A stretch of DNA of 64,000 nucleotides, taken from the NCBI GenBank assembly GCA_033064195.1, contig JARBJD010000008.1:1-64000 (forward strand). Reading direction: 5' to 3'. Shown here in pieces: positions 12,217 through 22,398 of the stretch (positions are counted from its first letter, which is position 1; each line of letters opens with the position of its first letter). Under the pieces are notes generated by a model that saw only the letters and a program-made list of their open reading frames with translations, ran no database searches and was not told the DNA's origin. Origin of the DNA: Blattamonas nauphoetae. Lineage: Eukaryota > Preaxostyla > Oxymonadida. Made by a program: the position numbers and the translations under genes.

Positions 12217-12993
12217 TATTGAGTATTTTGCCTCTATTTCTTCACAATACATCTTATCCGTACTCTCCATTGTAGAACCTTCTTTTTTCACATTGTCTCA
12301 CCTCATGATCTTCTCTCATCTGTTTTTGAAACAATAAATGTGTTCAATTGGCGTTTCAAAAAAGTGTCGTTTCTCGTCACGATCGAAGCTCAATTTCGAA
12401 ACAAACCCCTTTTCCATCATATTTGAGTGATTTTAAGAATTTGGAGAAAAATAAAAAAAGTGAAACCATCCATAGTGTTTTGGCTCTTTTCAAAATTATT
12501 GGGACATTTTGATGGAATGACTCCTTTCCTGTCAGGTCGAGAGATCGATGCGCGATTTTGATGTCACGGCCAATATATGTTCCTTCAGCGATGGAGAGAA
12601 CAACAATTTCATTCGTGTGTGATCCAACAGTGTTCCATTCTTTCCCCAAAACTGATCCAAGATCAATCGGTCTTCGTTCCGTGTTCAGATTGGTTGGGGT
12701 TTCGTGAGTCTGGTGTGAGTCGGTGGAAGTCGCCAAGGTGTGTTGGAACAGGAAGAGAATGAATGGGACGATGATCATGACTGGATGAAGAGTGTCAAGT
12801 CTCGATCAGTGAAAGGAGAGAAGGATGAGGAGAGATCACACCCTTTCTTTCCCTTTGTCAGCACACTGATGGTTTGGTTGCATGATTAAGAATGAAAGTG
12901 ACAAGGCGACTGAGATGTGGATCAATGAAATGACGCGAGGGTTTGATGGTCTTGAAATCGTCTTTCGTCGCTGGAAAATCTCACTAGAAATCA

Positions 12994-13766
12994 TTATCGA
13001 ACACTCTCAAAATTCGTGATCCTTCTAACAGTTCTGTTTCCGTTACGGAGAGTGGAGCGTGACTCTGATTGAGTTGGTGTGATTTCATGATCATGATACA
13101 TCTGCAGTGCTTCATGACAGTCAGAACGGTGTTCGGAGTCGTCAAAACAGTCGCATCTGAAGTCCAGCTCGATCTTGTCCGTAAGTCCTTCGTCGCGCAG
13201 TTTGGCCAGAATCGGCTGCCCTCGCTTCTGAAAAGCTGGTCCGATATTCTTCCACGCGTGAACGCCTTTCATCTCATTTCGAAGAAGAATGATGGTCAGT
13301 TTGGCTGTTTCGAAGAAATGAAGATTATCGGAGAAGGCGAGTGCAAACGATGAAGAAAGCACGAACAGCGTAATCTCTTCCAGACACGACGACTGTTCGA
13401 CAATTCTTCCAAACAGCGAGGAGAATGCAGATGAATCTGCAGAATCTGCGATGGTTGTGGGAGGAGAGGAAAGAAGACAGTCTCGAGAAAAATGAAGTGA
13501 GTTGCCGAGAAGAGAAAGAAATGATTTTCTGTCAGAAACAACGATGCTCAGATCACCAACTTCTTGTTTGATGATGTGAGGATGGAGATAATTGTCTCGG
13601 TGAAACCAGAACAGGAGCCGCCGGGTGAGGTCACGAGTTTGAAGAGCATTTTGTTGACAGAGAACAACCTGAAGGGTTGAGGTGCGATCCGATTCAGAAG
13701 AATGCAGAAGTGTCTGGGTCGTTGATCAACAAAAGAGAGGCCTTCATCAGTAAAGTCAAAGAGCAT
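12994..13766 (-). pseudogene. Armadillo-like gene copy, unit 1
   Basis: Upstream of the unit-1 receptor, on the same strand. Helical segments include SLLGNSLHFSRDCLL, SSSFALAFSDNLHFFETAKL and a C-terminal block, AWKNIGPAFQKRGQPILAKL then RDEGLTDKIEL. The last aligns by eye with the ends of the armadillo-like genes at 16992-18023 and 18202-19239 (GPEVTQSGKRTIHALISEGF). The reading frame changes once near 13560, either a very short intron or a frameshift; the same change occurs in the unit-2 copy, which favours an intron or an old shared lesion. The unit-2 copy is interrupted by the 17.3-kb insertion. Exact function is unknown; a scaffold or adaptor role is usual for helical repeats. Confidence 0.55.
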
Positions 13767-14569
13767 CAGGAAGAGCGGTGAGGTGGGTTCGAGAGTTGTC
13801 CTTTTGTTTTGTTCGATTCTCAGAAATAGGAGAGTCTTTTCATGAAATGAATCTCAAGTGAAGATATACAAGGATTTATGTTGGTTTGAGGAAGAATAGA
13901 TTCTCATAAAACAAGAAACGATGAAGATGGATGTTGATCCAAACCACAAGATAATAACTATCAACTGCCTCAAGTTTCTTTGGCTCTTTTAGAGTATTCT
14001 TCAGCTTAGAAAAGTGTCGCTGTCGTCGAAGGAGTCTTCACCCACACTCTCCCCACCTGCCCCCACTTTGTCAGTTCCAGTTTCGCTTTTCGCAAACTCC
14101 TTGTCGCCATGTCTGTCATATGCTTCTCGTCTCCGACATCCATCTTGGCTTTGTGTCTCGCTTCTGCTTCTTCAAACACATGCTCTGATCTGAGATGACA
14201 CTTTCCGACAACTTAGGCATTTTTGGAGTGGAGGTCGATGGAGTGTGTGGAGGGCACAGAACGTGGTCTGTCGCTGTCCGAAGGGGCATAGTCTGGTGTG
14301 AGTGCGCTCTGTTCAATCCTCAGACGTTCTTCGTCCTTTCCATCTTTTTCTGCTTGTTCTGGTTCACCAGCTCTGCTTCTCTCTCAACCTAGGAGGAGTC
14401 GGTGAAACGGAGGTGACATTGATGAATGAAGACGAGCGAGGAGCACACCAGCTTGCTGATGAAAAAAGAGACAGACAGCTTGCACAATCAGTGTTCACTT
14501 TCGTTAGAGCAACTGTGGACGAAATCAGAGGTGGACAGCGAGAATTCTAGTTGAGGTCCCAGAGAGGAA
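13767..14569. other. Intergenic stretch, no recognised gene
   Basis: About 800 bp between two minus-strand armadillo-like genes. Frames of at most 80 codons appear on both strands. A Leu/Phe-rich plus frame (about 14195-14392) and a plus frame to 14550 have no recognisable domain. I see no repeat or element end. Confidence 0.4.
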
Positions 14570-16847
14570 TTATTGAGATACTGGAGAGTTCATTCCCGAA
14601 TCATTCATGATCTGGAATGAATCCAGCTTCATAGTTTCTCCATGTCTCCAGATTCTGCAGTGAAGCAGATTTTGTTCGAGAAGATTTCCGAACCCTTCTT
14701 GTTTTAGTGTCTGCAACAATATCTTCCCTCTGTGCGCAGTTTCGGCTCCATGCCGTTTCCATGAGTGGATAGATTCTCGCATGAGCCAAAGTACGCCTTG
14801 ATAAGTGACTTCATGTGTCACTTCCGAGATGAGTGCCTGGAAGATCATTGGGATGCACGAAGATGAAACAAAAGTCAGTGTTTGTTGGTGGAAGGTACTC
14901 ACATTATAGGGGGTGAACTAATTCTGTCCCCTCCAACTTTCTCAATATGTAGGGAAGGGATGCAACAAACAATACAAGTATAAAGCTTACACATAGTCGT
15001 TACATCGATTATTGTTTTCATTTTACATCATTACTACTTAATTCGATACTTTCAGGAAAAATGAGATCTCAGACAGACAATTCTCTTTCAATTCTCACTT
15101 TTCCTGGAAAGAATGTTGATCAAACGGATTCATCGAGATTCAAAAAACTCGAATTTGTGAATAACGAACGAAGATCAATCCTATTAAAGTCAAATGGAGG
15201 ATCCACGCAATGGATGACAGGACAGATGTGTAATTCTCAATGAAATAATCCAAGCGTCACAAAATCGCACAGACGCAGAAACTCTCCTAAAAAATCATCT
15301 TTTTTCGTCTATCATACCGAAATACATCATTACTGAACTTTTTTTCATTTTCAAAAAACATTAAAGTTGTCTCGATCAACCCAAACATCTCACGTTTTTT
15401 CCATTTTTCTCTTTATTGGACGGTTTATTTCCATTGTCTCACATGGAGACCTCTTTTTTTGTTGTTTTCCATCCTTTCCCTGTCTTAGAACTTGTTTTGC
15501 AATAAAAAGTATGCAAAAATGTGTTGATCTTAAAAAGGCCATTTCAGGCGCGATCAGGCTTGAAATCTATAAATTCATCTTTCTCATGTGTACTCAACAA
15601 CTAAATCTTAATTCTGTAAAATTTGATTTTTTTCCACGCTCATATATAATTTGCATCATTTCATTGAGAATTACTCAGATTCCTAGATGTCTATCCTCAT
15701 AATTATTCAAATAATCGCTCTCAAAATGCATAAAATTTGACAATTTTTTGTAGACAATCGATTTCAATGAAATCATATGTCCTCTCGTTCACTTTCTCTT
15801 TCGATCCTCAGGAAAAGGTATTGCGATTTTCTTTTATCAAAATCAGTTTTCATTTCTGGATAATAGTGAAGAAATACACGTTTCAATGGAAGATTGAAAT
15901 TTCAACCGTGGTTAGAGTTTTCTTCCACTTTGTCGTGGATCTTGACAGTGGCTTCGATTCAAGTCTCATTTTCTTATTTCAGGACTTTTTCAGATTATAA
16001 GAAGGCCTCCTACGTGATATTTATGATCGACCACGCTATACCAACCTTCGAACGAAAAGAGATCGACTTTTCTTTTTTCCACGACCACCGTGAATGGAGC
16101 TCTTTATGTGCATTTTTTAGAGCACATCACGAGAAAAGAGTTGAAAAGAACTCCTATAGTTAATGTATTTCTGTTGATGTTTCACACAGAAGAAAATATT
16201 CGTAAATCACAATCAGAAATGTCTGATTTGAGAGATCTATAGCACAAAAAAATAGAAAATTCTGACATAAACATGAATTGGCTATGTGTAAGACACTGAT
16301 GAAAAAATCAGTGCTGGTCACACCTTCGATACAGAGAAAACCTGCGGGGACATAATTAGTTCACCCCCTATAAACATTCCGGAGAGAAAGTTCAGTATAC
16401 GTCTAACATCATCGATTCGTGGTGTGAGACAAGGATTGCGACTGATCTGGACGAGCGATGGTTCAATTGGGATCAAGACTTCATGCAACTCCACGTTTTG
16501 AAGTGATTGAGGGTAAGCGTCGGGAGAGGCGGCAAGAGACCGAAGTGTGTAAGAGAGGGAGTAGACGAGGGTCATGTCGATGATCTGGAGGATGTGGGAT
16601 ATGATGCTTTGATCCGCAATCGCTGAAAGATTCTTCAATTGAGGGATGAGGCAACGATGAGTTCTTTGCTGACATTCTGACTGAGCCACGAAAGGAACAG
16701 GGAAGTTTGTTTTATAAGTTCCTCGTACAACTCAAACCCATCTCTGACCATTGAAACAAGAGACGAGAAGACTGACGAAACGGAATCATCGGAAATTGGA
16801 TCCGTTGGATTCCACTGCAAGAATGGAAAGTATTCTGAGTGATTCAT
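14570..16847 (-). pseudogene. Armadillo-like gene split by a TIR element
   Basis: The ATG at 16847 opens a frame with the family N-terminal pattern (VFSSLVSMVRDGFELYEELI, then LSQNVSKELIVASSLN). The frame then shifts and continues as NLSAIADQSIISHILQIIDM and LVYSLSYTLRSLAASPDAY down to 16373. After a 1458-bp insertion the gene resumes at about 14906 with the conserved C-terminal part (SWKRHGAETAHRGKILLQTL, KQEGFGNLLEQNLL). The order of segments matches the intact neighbours at 16992-18023 and 18202-19239, so this is the same family, now broken by one frameshift and one insertion. It is divergently oriented to the gene at 16992, with 144 bp between the starts. Confidence 0.7.
14911..16368. mobile_element. 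1458-bp AT-rich TIR element with TATA duplication
   Basis: The ends are GGGGGTGAACTAATTCTGTC and the inverse of GGGGGTGAACTAATTATGTC, about 24 bp with one mismatch. TATA lies on both sides (14907-14910 and 16369-16372); a 2-bp TA duplication with longer ends cannot be excluded. The interior is much richer in A+T than the flanking genes and contains many short Phe/Ile-rich frames but no transposase that I can recognise. It interrupts the armadillo-like gene on the minus strand. Class uncertain: the TA-type target recalls Tc1/mariner-like non-autonomous elements. Confidence 0.8.
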
Positions 16848-16991
16848 TGGAAGATGAGGAGAAGATGGCTGATACCGTCTGAAGAGATAATCTTGGTCTC
16901 AGAATATTCCATATTACAGTGATGCCAGACACCACCCATCATAAAAGACTTTCATGTCAAGTTATCACTTTTTTGAAAATATCGGTCTTTC

Positions 16992-18023
16992 ATGTCATGC
17001 CAGACAGATATCACCTCAGAACTGTCAGTTCATTCGACGCATTCGGCATTCCTAAATTCCGAATTGAAGGCACCACTCTCTCGCGAAGAGAGATCGGTGC
17101 TGTATTGTTTGCTCGTTTCGCTCGTTCGGGACAATTATTGCTTTGATGATGTTCTTCTCAAAAAGGCGATCCGTTTTCTGAGTTATCTCGAAAAAATTGA
17201 GATTCAAGATCAAACACGAGACACGCTGATCACCCATCTTGTCCCATCGCCAGATGGATCATTGTCTGGCTTCACCGACAGTGTCTGCATCCTACTCTCC
17301 TCTCCACGTCCGAACATTGTTCTCTCCGCTCTGTCCTTCCTGAACGTCATCATCACATATTCATCAGAAGCACACAAACTGCGTTTCGTCCAGACTGACA
17401 TTGTCCCCAGAATCATCTCCATTCTTCACTCGCAGGACTTTTCCTTTTGGAATCTGAACCGGTTCATCGATTCACTCACCTGGATCCTCATCCACTTCGC
17501 TCGCCTCGCTGGTTCGTACGCTCTCCATTTTCTCAAAATCGCTGATCCATCATCTCAACATCGTCATCGTGAACTGATCCTCCAACGAGTGATCCTCCCA
17601 TCCTCTCCATATATCACTTTTCTGTGCGAGGATCGTTCTCTCTTCGACGACAAAAGACGATCCTGCACAATCCTGGAGATTTTGGGACTTCTTGTAACAA
17701 TTGGTTTCTTTCACATTCCCACACTCGAATTTGTCCTCGATTCTCCAATCGTGATGACGATCCACGATCGTCTTTCATTCATCGATACCGATCTCCCAAC
17801 ATATCATGTGCTCAAACTTGTCGGAAATTCACTCAGAGAATGGCAGACATGCGGTCCAGAAGTGACCCAATCTGGGAAACGAACGATCCACGCACTTATT
17901 TCGGAAGGCTTCGAAACCACTCTCGAACAGATGATGATGCGAAAGATGGAACACTTCCCTGGCGACTGTATTGTCCATTATTGTCACACAATCATGCAAT
18001 ATCTGGGAGCAAAGGTAAACTAG
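16992..18023 (+). CDS. Armadillo/HEAT-like repeat protein (343 aa)
   Basis: A single open frame from the ATG at 16992 to TAG after LGAKVN. The protein is almost entirely helical: LVSLVRDNYCFDDVLLKKAI, FTDSVCILLSSPRPNIVLSA, LSFLNVIITYSS, then a His-rich turn (DPSSQHRHRELILQRVILPS), LEFVLDSPIVMTIHDRLSFI and the C-terminal signature REWQTCGPEVTQSGK. There is no signal peptide or membrane span. It shares the whole segment order with its tandem neighbour at 18202-19239 (178 bp downstream) and with the two broken minus-strand copies. Families of this kind are expanded in oxymonad genomes as far as I recall, with no proven function. Binding of a partner protein is the generic expectation for armadillo-like folds. 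Confidence 0.8.
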   Translation: MSCQTDITSELSVHSTHSAFLNSELKAPLSREERSVLYCLLVSLVRDNYCFDDVLLKKAIRFLSYLEKIEIQDQTRDTLITHLVPSPDGSLSGFTDSVCILLSSPRPNIVLSALSFLNVIITYSSEAHKLRFVQTDIVPRIISILHSQDFSFWNLNRFIDSLTWILIHFARLAGSYALHFLKIADPSSQHRHRELILQRVILPSSPYITFLCEDRSLFDDKRRSCTILEILGLLVTIGFFHIPTLEFVLDSPIVMTIHDRLSFIDTDLPTYHVLKLVGNSLREWQTCGPEVTQSGKRTIHALISEGFETTLEQMMMRKMEHFPGDCIVHYCHTIMQYLGAKVN

Positions 18024-18201
18024 TCCCTGTTCGGGACGCCCAGCGATGAATAGTTATACTGGCTTCTCTCACACTCTCCACGTTCCCTTCCACATCTCCC
18101 TTCAGCGATCTCATTTTTTGTCAGTTTTCAGTTCACTATGTCGTCCCAGCTCGTTTGTCTTCTTTGATTGGTTTATGATGGGATGATCGAAACACTTCTC
18201 A

Positions 18202-19239
18202 ATGTACAATGAAACCGATCCTTTGAATCCAACCATTCATGTCTCTGTCCAAACTTCACTGGAATCACGTTCAACTATCAACACAATGCGTGATCTTTTC
18301 CTGAATCACGACACAACTTTGAATCAACCATTCGAAGACTGGTCCGCTCTTTACGGATCTCTCGTTTCGCTCGTACGGGATCATGTTGACTTTGACGATG
18401 CTCTCCAAGACAAGGCCGTCAATTTTCTTCATAATCTCAACGGGAGAGACATTCAAACCGCTGATGAAACACTGTCTGACTTCAGTGACAGTGTTTGCGT
18501 CCTCTTATCATCTCCACACTCGAAAATCGTTGTTGCAACTCTGTCATTTGTGAGTGGTTCGGTCTCCCGTGCGAACTTCAAGCAACGATTGAATCTCCTG
18601 AAAACAGGTCTAATCTCCAAAATATCCGCGATTCTTCAACCGCACACTCTCCCATTTTCGGGAAATGCAGATTTGAACCGATATCTGTTCATGATACTGC
18701 ATGAATTAGTCCGCATGGCCGAAGCTTACGCCATCCAAACACTCGCAATCACTGAACCCTCTGATCAACACAATCATCGTGAGCTCGTTTTTCGCAAAGT
18801 CATCCATCCGTCTTCCCCATACCTTGCCTTTCTCTGCCGGAATCGCTATCTCCTCGAAGCTGCGTCTTTTCCGAGGGGATACGTGGCTCTGTTCAGCAGA
18901 CTCCTTCAAATCAGTCCGTATCATCGCCCAACATTGGAGTTTGTCCTCTCTTCTCCAGTTGTGACGACGGTTCTGAGTTTTCTCTCGTTTGTCGATGAAA
19001 GTCACTCATCGTGGCTTCTTCTCATCATCTGCGCGCCATCGCTCAGAGAATGGCAGAAACATGGCGCAGAAGTGGTCCAATGTGGGAAACGAATGATCAA
19101 CGCTCTGATTCGGGAAGGGATGGCAGACACGCTCGAACAGATGATGCGGAACGATATGCGCGGCAATTTTGGGGCATCGGTTGTGACAGAGTGTGAGGCA
19201 TTCACTCGATTTCTGGGTGCGAATCTGATCATCCAATGA
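18202..19239 (+). CDS. Armadillo/HEAT-like repeat protein (345 aa), tandem paralogue
   Basis: Open frame from the ATG at 18202 to TGA at 19239. It runs colinear with the preceding gene: LYGSLVSLVRDHVDFDDALQ, DFSDSVCVLLSSPHSKIVVA, TLSFVSGSVSRANFKQRL, EPSDQHNHRELVFRKVIHPS, TLEFVLSSPVVTTVLSFLSF, REWQKHGAEVVQCGKRMINA and LEQMMRNDMRG. By eye the pair is similar over the full length but clearly diverged, so the duplication is not recent. The frame is intact without introns. No targeting signal is seen. The function is unknown; helical-repeat binding is inferred only from the fold. Confidence 0.8.
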   Translation: MYNETDPLNPTIHVSVQTSLESRSTINTMRDLFLNHDTTLNQPFEDWSALYGSLVSLVRDHVDFDDALQDKAVNFLHNLNGRDIQTADETLSDFSDSVCVLLSSPHSKIVVATLSFVSGSVSRANFKQRLNLLKTGLISKISAILQPHTLPFSGNADLNRYLFMILHELVRMAEAYAIQTLAITEPSDQHNHRELVFRKVIHPSSPYLAFLCRNRYLLEAASFPRGYVALFSRLLQISPYHRPTLEFVLSSPVVTTVLSFLSFVDESHSSWLLLIICAPSLREWQKHGAEVVQCGKRMINALIREGMADTLEQMMRNDMRGNFGASVVTECEAFTRFLGANLIIQ

Positions 19240-19868
19240 ACATCCGATGTCGAAACCACATTTCTTGCTCACTCATCTCTCTGGGCATCACAATCTCCCT
19301 CCCGCCACGTGTTTTGCTCTGATGATTTGTATCATTGAACAGGCAATCTCCGTTTGTCTTTGATCAGGGCGCACTCTCCTCATCTTCTGGCATCGTCGTT
19401 TTCACAACAACTGCCAGGCTATCGGACCCCTGATCACTCTCACATTTCGGTCTCAGCCCACAATTCATTGTGAGGGATAAATGCGACGGCAGAAAATTGA
19501 TAACGTATAGATAATGGATGGCCAGTTTTCCGACCATGTGGTAATTCGTTGTTGCTTTATTTTTTGATTATTTATGTGGTGACTGTGTCATTTCGAAATA
19601 ATCCACAGTTTTTCGAGAGACCAGAATTGGTGTATGACCATGGAATACGGTAAAATAACAGAAGAAAGAAAAAGGCGTGGTTCTGATTGTGGGGTGGTCA
19701 ATTCGATTTCAACGAAGTGAATTCATGTTCTCCGAATTGTGGAAGCACCTGCTCCCAGTATTGGGAAGAAAGAAACCTCCAATTTCATCCAAAATCAGCC
19801 CAAGAAATCAAGAACGTCGAAACGAGATTAAAAGAAGTCCAAATCAACAAATATCCCAAAATCAACAC
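19240..19868. other. Convergent intergenic region, no gene seen
   Basis: About 630 bp between the 3' ends of the plus-strand armadillo-like gene and the minus-strand gene that ends at 19869. It contains A+T-rich tracts (19540-19680) but no open frame of note. It presumably holds both 3' ends and their processing signals, which I cannot identify with certainty. Confidence 0.4.
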
Positions 19869-21035
19869 TCACCCCATCCCATCCACCACATCCTCCCTCA
19901 CCTCCTCTTCCCCCATCCTCTCCTCCGCCTCGTTTCCTTTCATTCCGTCGCGCGGCGTCCCTCGCGTCATCCACCACAAATTCTTCCTCTTCGTCGGGAG
20001 AGGCCGCTGTTCCTCTGCCGCAAAGGGGTGTTTGTAGCTTTCCCCCGTTTCTTGTCGATCGGAGAAATCGGCCTGTTTGGGCGGCGGCGGGTTGATCCTG
20101 CTCTCCTCTTCCACTTGTTCGTGCAGCCGACGCACCGTGTGTGTGGCATCGTGCTCACTCATCGCCAGACATCGCAGGATTGTCGTTTGCTTCTTCCGCA
20201 CATCCGAATTATCCCCTTTTGCCCCAAACTTCTCCTTCCACTCCACATGTGTGATGCTGATCGTTGGTTCCGTCGATTCTGCTGTTACATGATCGTCTGG
20301 CAGCTTTTGGGTGTTCGTTGATGTCTGATTTTCGGCGTTCTCATTCTTTGAGATGGTGCTCGTTTGTTCGGCCGCATTTGGCAAACCCCTTTGTGAAACC
20401 ACAACCAACTCCTCCAATTTCGTGTTCGCTCCCTTCTCGATCCGCACTGTGAATTGTTTCGGCGCCTCCTTCTTGATTCCGTAGTGCTGTCGACACGAAT
20501 ACAGCTGGCCGTGTCTTCTCTCCGATTGCGGCGCTGGCGGTGGAAATGTCTTTGAGAATTCCTGGTCTGCAGTTCTGCTTGATGGGATGGACACCCCAAA
20601 CGAGGAATCCAGAAGAGGGCCGCGAAGGAGTCTTGACGAGTTCTGATCTGACACGTTGTTCGGCCCACGAGTGCTGAATGGACCGAACGAACCGGCAGAT
20701 AGGCCATCACTATTCGTGTAGAGTGGGTATAGTCGTTGTTTTGTGGTTTTTGGTGATTGGGTGTGTCGTTTTCTGACGAACGTGTCTGTCCGTTCTGTAA
20801 ACAACATATCTGATTCAGAACCAGGCACGGATGGAAGGGGAGTAACCTGTCGAGATGTGTATGCCCGTTTCTGTGGTATTGGGAGAGGTTCAGAGAGATT
20901 AGCTGTGCGACTGTTCGTGAACGACGATTGCTGTTCAAAGTGAGAATAGACAGCAGTGTTGCGTGTGTCGAGAGTGGGAACTTGTCGACGAAGAGATTTC
21001 AAAGTGGGACTTGAGGAATTAATGGCAACGGTCAT
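19869..21035 (-). CDS. Unknown 388-aa mostly disordered protein
   Basis: A single minus-strand frame; the first ATG is at 21035 (MTVAINSSSPTLKSLRRQVP) and the stop is TGA. The frame is open upstream to 21104 without another ATG, so the start is inferred. The composition is rich in Ser, Thr, Pro, Gln and charged residues, suggesting disorder, with one ordered-looking central part (FTVRIEKGANTKLEELVVVS) and a short predicted coiled coil near ILRCLAMSEHDATHTVRRLH. A PPPPK motif lies before the C terminus, which ends in an acidic Glu/Gly/Met-rich tail. I recognise no family. It contains no in-frame TAA or TAG despite many Gln codons, which argues for a standard stop-codon set in this genome. It is divergent from the CEP44-like gene, 198 bp away. 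Confidence 0.7.
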   Translation of the reverse strand: MTVAINSSSPTLKSLRRQVPTLDTRNTAVYSHFEQQSSFTNSRTANLSEPLPIPQKRAYTSRQVTPLPSVPGSESDMLFTERTDTFVRKRHTQSPKTTKQRLYPLYTNSDGLSAGSFGPFSTRGPNNVSDQNSSRLLRGPLLDSSFGVSIPSSRTADQEFSKTFPPPAPQSERRHGQLYSCRQHYGIKKEAPKQFTVRIEKGANTKLEELVVVSQRGLPNAAEQTSTISKNENAENQTSTNTQKLPDDHVTAESTEPTISITHVEWKEKFGAKGDNSDVRKKQTTILRCLAMSEHDATHTVRRLHEQVEEESRINPPPPKQADFSDRQETGESYKHPFAAEEQRPLPTKRKNLWWMTRGTPRDGMKGNEAEERMGEEEVREDVVDGMG

Positions 21036-21233
21036 TGTGGAACAGAAGTCAGCGAGAATTGAAATAAATGAGGGAGGATCATCTTGAATTTGAGAAATCA
21101 ACAAGTATCAAGACATTTTCCTTTCTTTTTAATTATTATACAGCTGTTCTCTTTTTCACAGATGATAGAATCAGGAATTAGAAAACATTGTGGTTCACTC
21201 TTGTTCTCCTCCACTCTTCCGAACAAGAGATAG
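21036..21233. promoter_or_regulatory. Probable bidirectional promoter region
   Basis: Short gap between the start of the minus-strand 388-aa gene and the plus-strand CEP44-like gene. No motif was identified. Divergent transcription from this gap is inferred from gene orientation alone. Confidence 0.35.
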
Positions 21234-22398
21234 ATGACCCTTCCTGTTCGCGGAAAAGCGACAAGAATCCTGAATGAACTGACCCGAATGAAATATAGTC
21301 GAGACATTCCACTTCACGAGTCTGCCTCTCATCATTTCTTTAACATTCAGCTTGCTCATAGCCCAACCTTCTATTTTGCTTGATATCTGCAAATTTGCCG
21401 TCTCATTCTCACCAGAACTCAGATATTGGTTGAATGAAATAGGATATCAAATCCGGTTCCTGACAGATCTTGATTTCGTTTGTGCTCTTTTCAGACTCCT
21501 GCGGACTGAATTTCATTACAACCCTCTGATGAGCACCGACAAGTTTCTGACATCTTCCGAATCTGCTGAGAAAAAATTGGATATAGTCTTGGATGTCTTA
21601 AGGTTTTGTCAACAGAAACATGTTGAAATCATAAATCAAAATAAAGGGAGAAGAAGGCAAGTACTCCCTCGTGTCGCCAAACTATACAAACAAATGAAGC
21701 CAACTCCAGATGAACAACCTCTCAATCCAGCCCAGACTCCGAAGAAGACAAAACCAAGACATCGAAGAGAAAGAAGGGAAAAATTCAAGAATGTGAGGGA
21801 AAACATGGGCATTACGCACATCCCACTGACTAACCATTCTCCTGCTGCACAACACATGACCGAAGAAAGAGAAGAAACACTTTCTGGGTCAGATGATCTC
21901 AGCGCGATCGACGTTGATTTTCCAACGTCTCCATTCCGCTTTTTCCGTGTCAGATCAGAAGAAGCGACAGCAGATGTCGTGAAAAACCGAATGGCGCCTG
22001 ATCTGATGGCTGAATTAAGCCGAACTCAACAGAAACTCAGGGTCTGATCATTCTCGAATCATTTTCGTGTTTAGAATGCAGAGGAACGAATAGAGAAACT
22101 CACACAATCCTCCCATCTCATGCTCGAATACATTGACCGATTGGAGCAGAGATTGAGAGATCCTGAACAACATTCGCAGATCCAAGTCACAACCTCACAA
22201 TTCACCACCGAGCCCGTATTATCTGAAACAGACGACGTCCCAACAAGTGTGACCGAGAGTCAAGATCCAGGTTTGTCCGATGAGGAAAGAACGGGGAACG
22301 CGGACGACTTCAACAGATCGAGCTCCAGGCTGAATGAAAGGGTGAAAGAGGCGTTCGGGTTGAGGGAGAGGTTCTCTCATCGTGAAGAACAGTTTTGA
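21234..22398 (+). CDS. CEP44-like centriolar protein (366 aa, three exons)
   Basis: Exon 1 is 21234-21319 (ATG; MTLPVRGKATRILNELTRMK), intron 1 is 21320-21350 (31 nt), exon 2 is 21351-22041, intron 2 is 22042-22074 (33 nt) and exon 3 is 22075-22398 (TGA). Both introns begin GTCTG and end AG, and the frame is kept, giving 366 aa. The N-terminal globular part contains LNEIGYQIRFLTDLDFVCAL, FRLLRTEFHYNPLMSTDKFL and KKLDIVLDVLRFCQQKHVEI, which match the pattern of the CEP44 domain (FNYKP..T..QFL....AE.K..IV.D......KH.E) of centrosomal protein 44. That protein links centriole inner-wall and triplet structure in other eukaryotes. The middle is basic and low-complexity. The C-terminal third is a coiled coil (MAELSRTQQKLR, then NAEERIEKLTQSSHLMLEYI). 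Such a protein fits a flagellate with basal bodies. Confidence 0.72.

Larger units (their letters stand above)
9616..12505. mobile_element. 860-bp TIR element (copy 1) carrying a nested pogo-type insertion
   Basis: The ends are GTCCCAATAATTTTGAAA and its inverse, flanked by ATTT on both sides (9612-9615 and 12506-12509). The unit-2 paralogue shows the uninterrupted target, which fixes these limits. Removing the nested transposon and its TA duplication leaves 860 bp, exactly the length of the second copy at 53990-54849. Both copies share a 60-codon open frame (here 9973-10155; starts MSNRHIKPVCSQ), whose identical translation could reflect youth rather than function. There is no transposase of its own, so it is non-autonomous and of uncertain superfamily. 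A 4-bp AT-rich duplication is the best fit, although 2 bp is possible if the termini begin TGTCCC. Confidence 0.85.
6057..12778 (-). pseudogene. Beta-helix surface receptor with pseudokinase tail, unit 1, broken
   Basis: Start ATG at 12778 is followed by a hydrophobic signal peptide (MIIVPFILFLFQHTLA). The gene reads down to about 12510, is split by a 2.9-kb insertion, and resumes at 9615. The ectodomain holds repeated Cys-x-Phe-x-x-Cys motifs (ESCNFTDC, DCEFINC, GCQFIDC, DCLVKNC) typical of right-handed parallel beta-helix proteins. Then come beta-rich membrane-proximal domains, a membrane span (LVGCLLIALVLAIIVIVLL) with an RRRQQK stop-transfer, an acidic linker, and a kinase C-lobe (GLRWRAPEVV, FSLGLILWEIETGQVPFGEL, RPTLSEIEEFL). 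No glycine loop, VAIK lysine, HRD aspartate or DFG is visible, so it should be a pseudokinase. Compared with the unit-2 copy it has frameshifts: length changes in G-runs near 8880, a 2-nt loss near 7222, and small indels near 6430-6480. It is therefore a pseudogene. Presumed role of intact relatives: surface sensing or adhesion, by inference. Confidence 0.85.

Noticed and set aside
9616-12505. Single large pogo element spanning 9616-12505
   Set aside because: The 45-bp TIRs and TA duplication lie inside, and the sister 860-bp copy lacks the inner part, so there are two nested elements.
15367-16163. Phe-rich membrane proteins
   Set aside because: Short frames in an A+T-rich transposon interior; the hydrophobicity is a composition effect.
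19869-21035. Genome-wide TAA/TAG to glutamine reassignment
   Set aside because: This 388-aa Gln-rich frame, the CEP44-like gene and the armadillo-like genes have no internal TAA/TAG.
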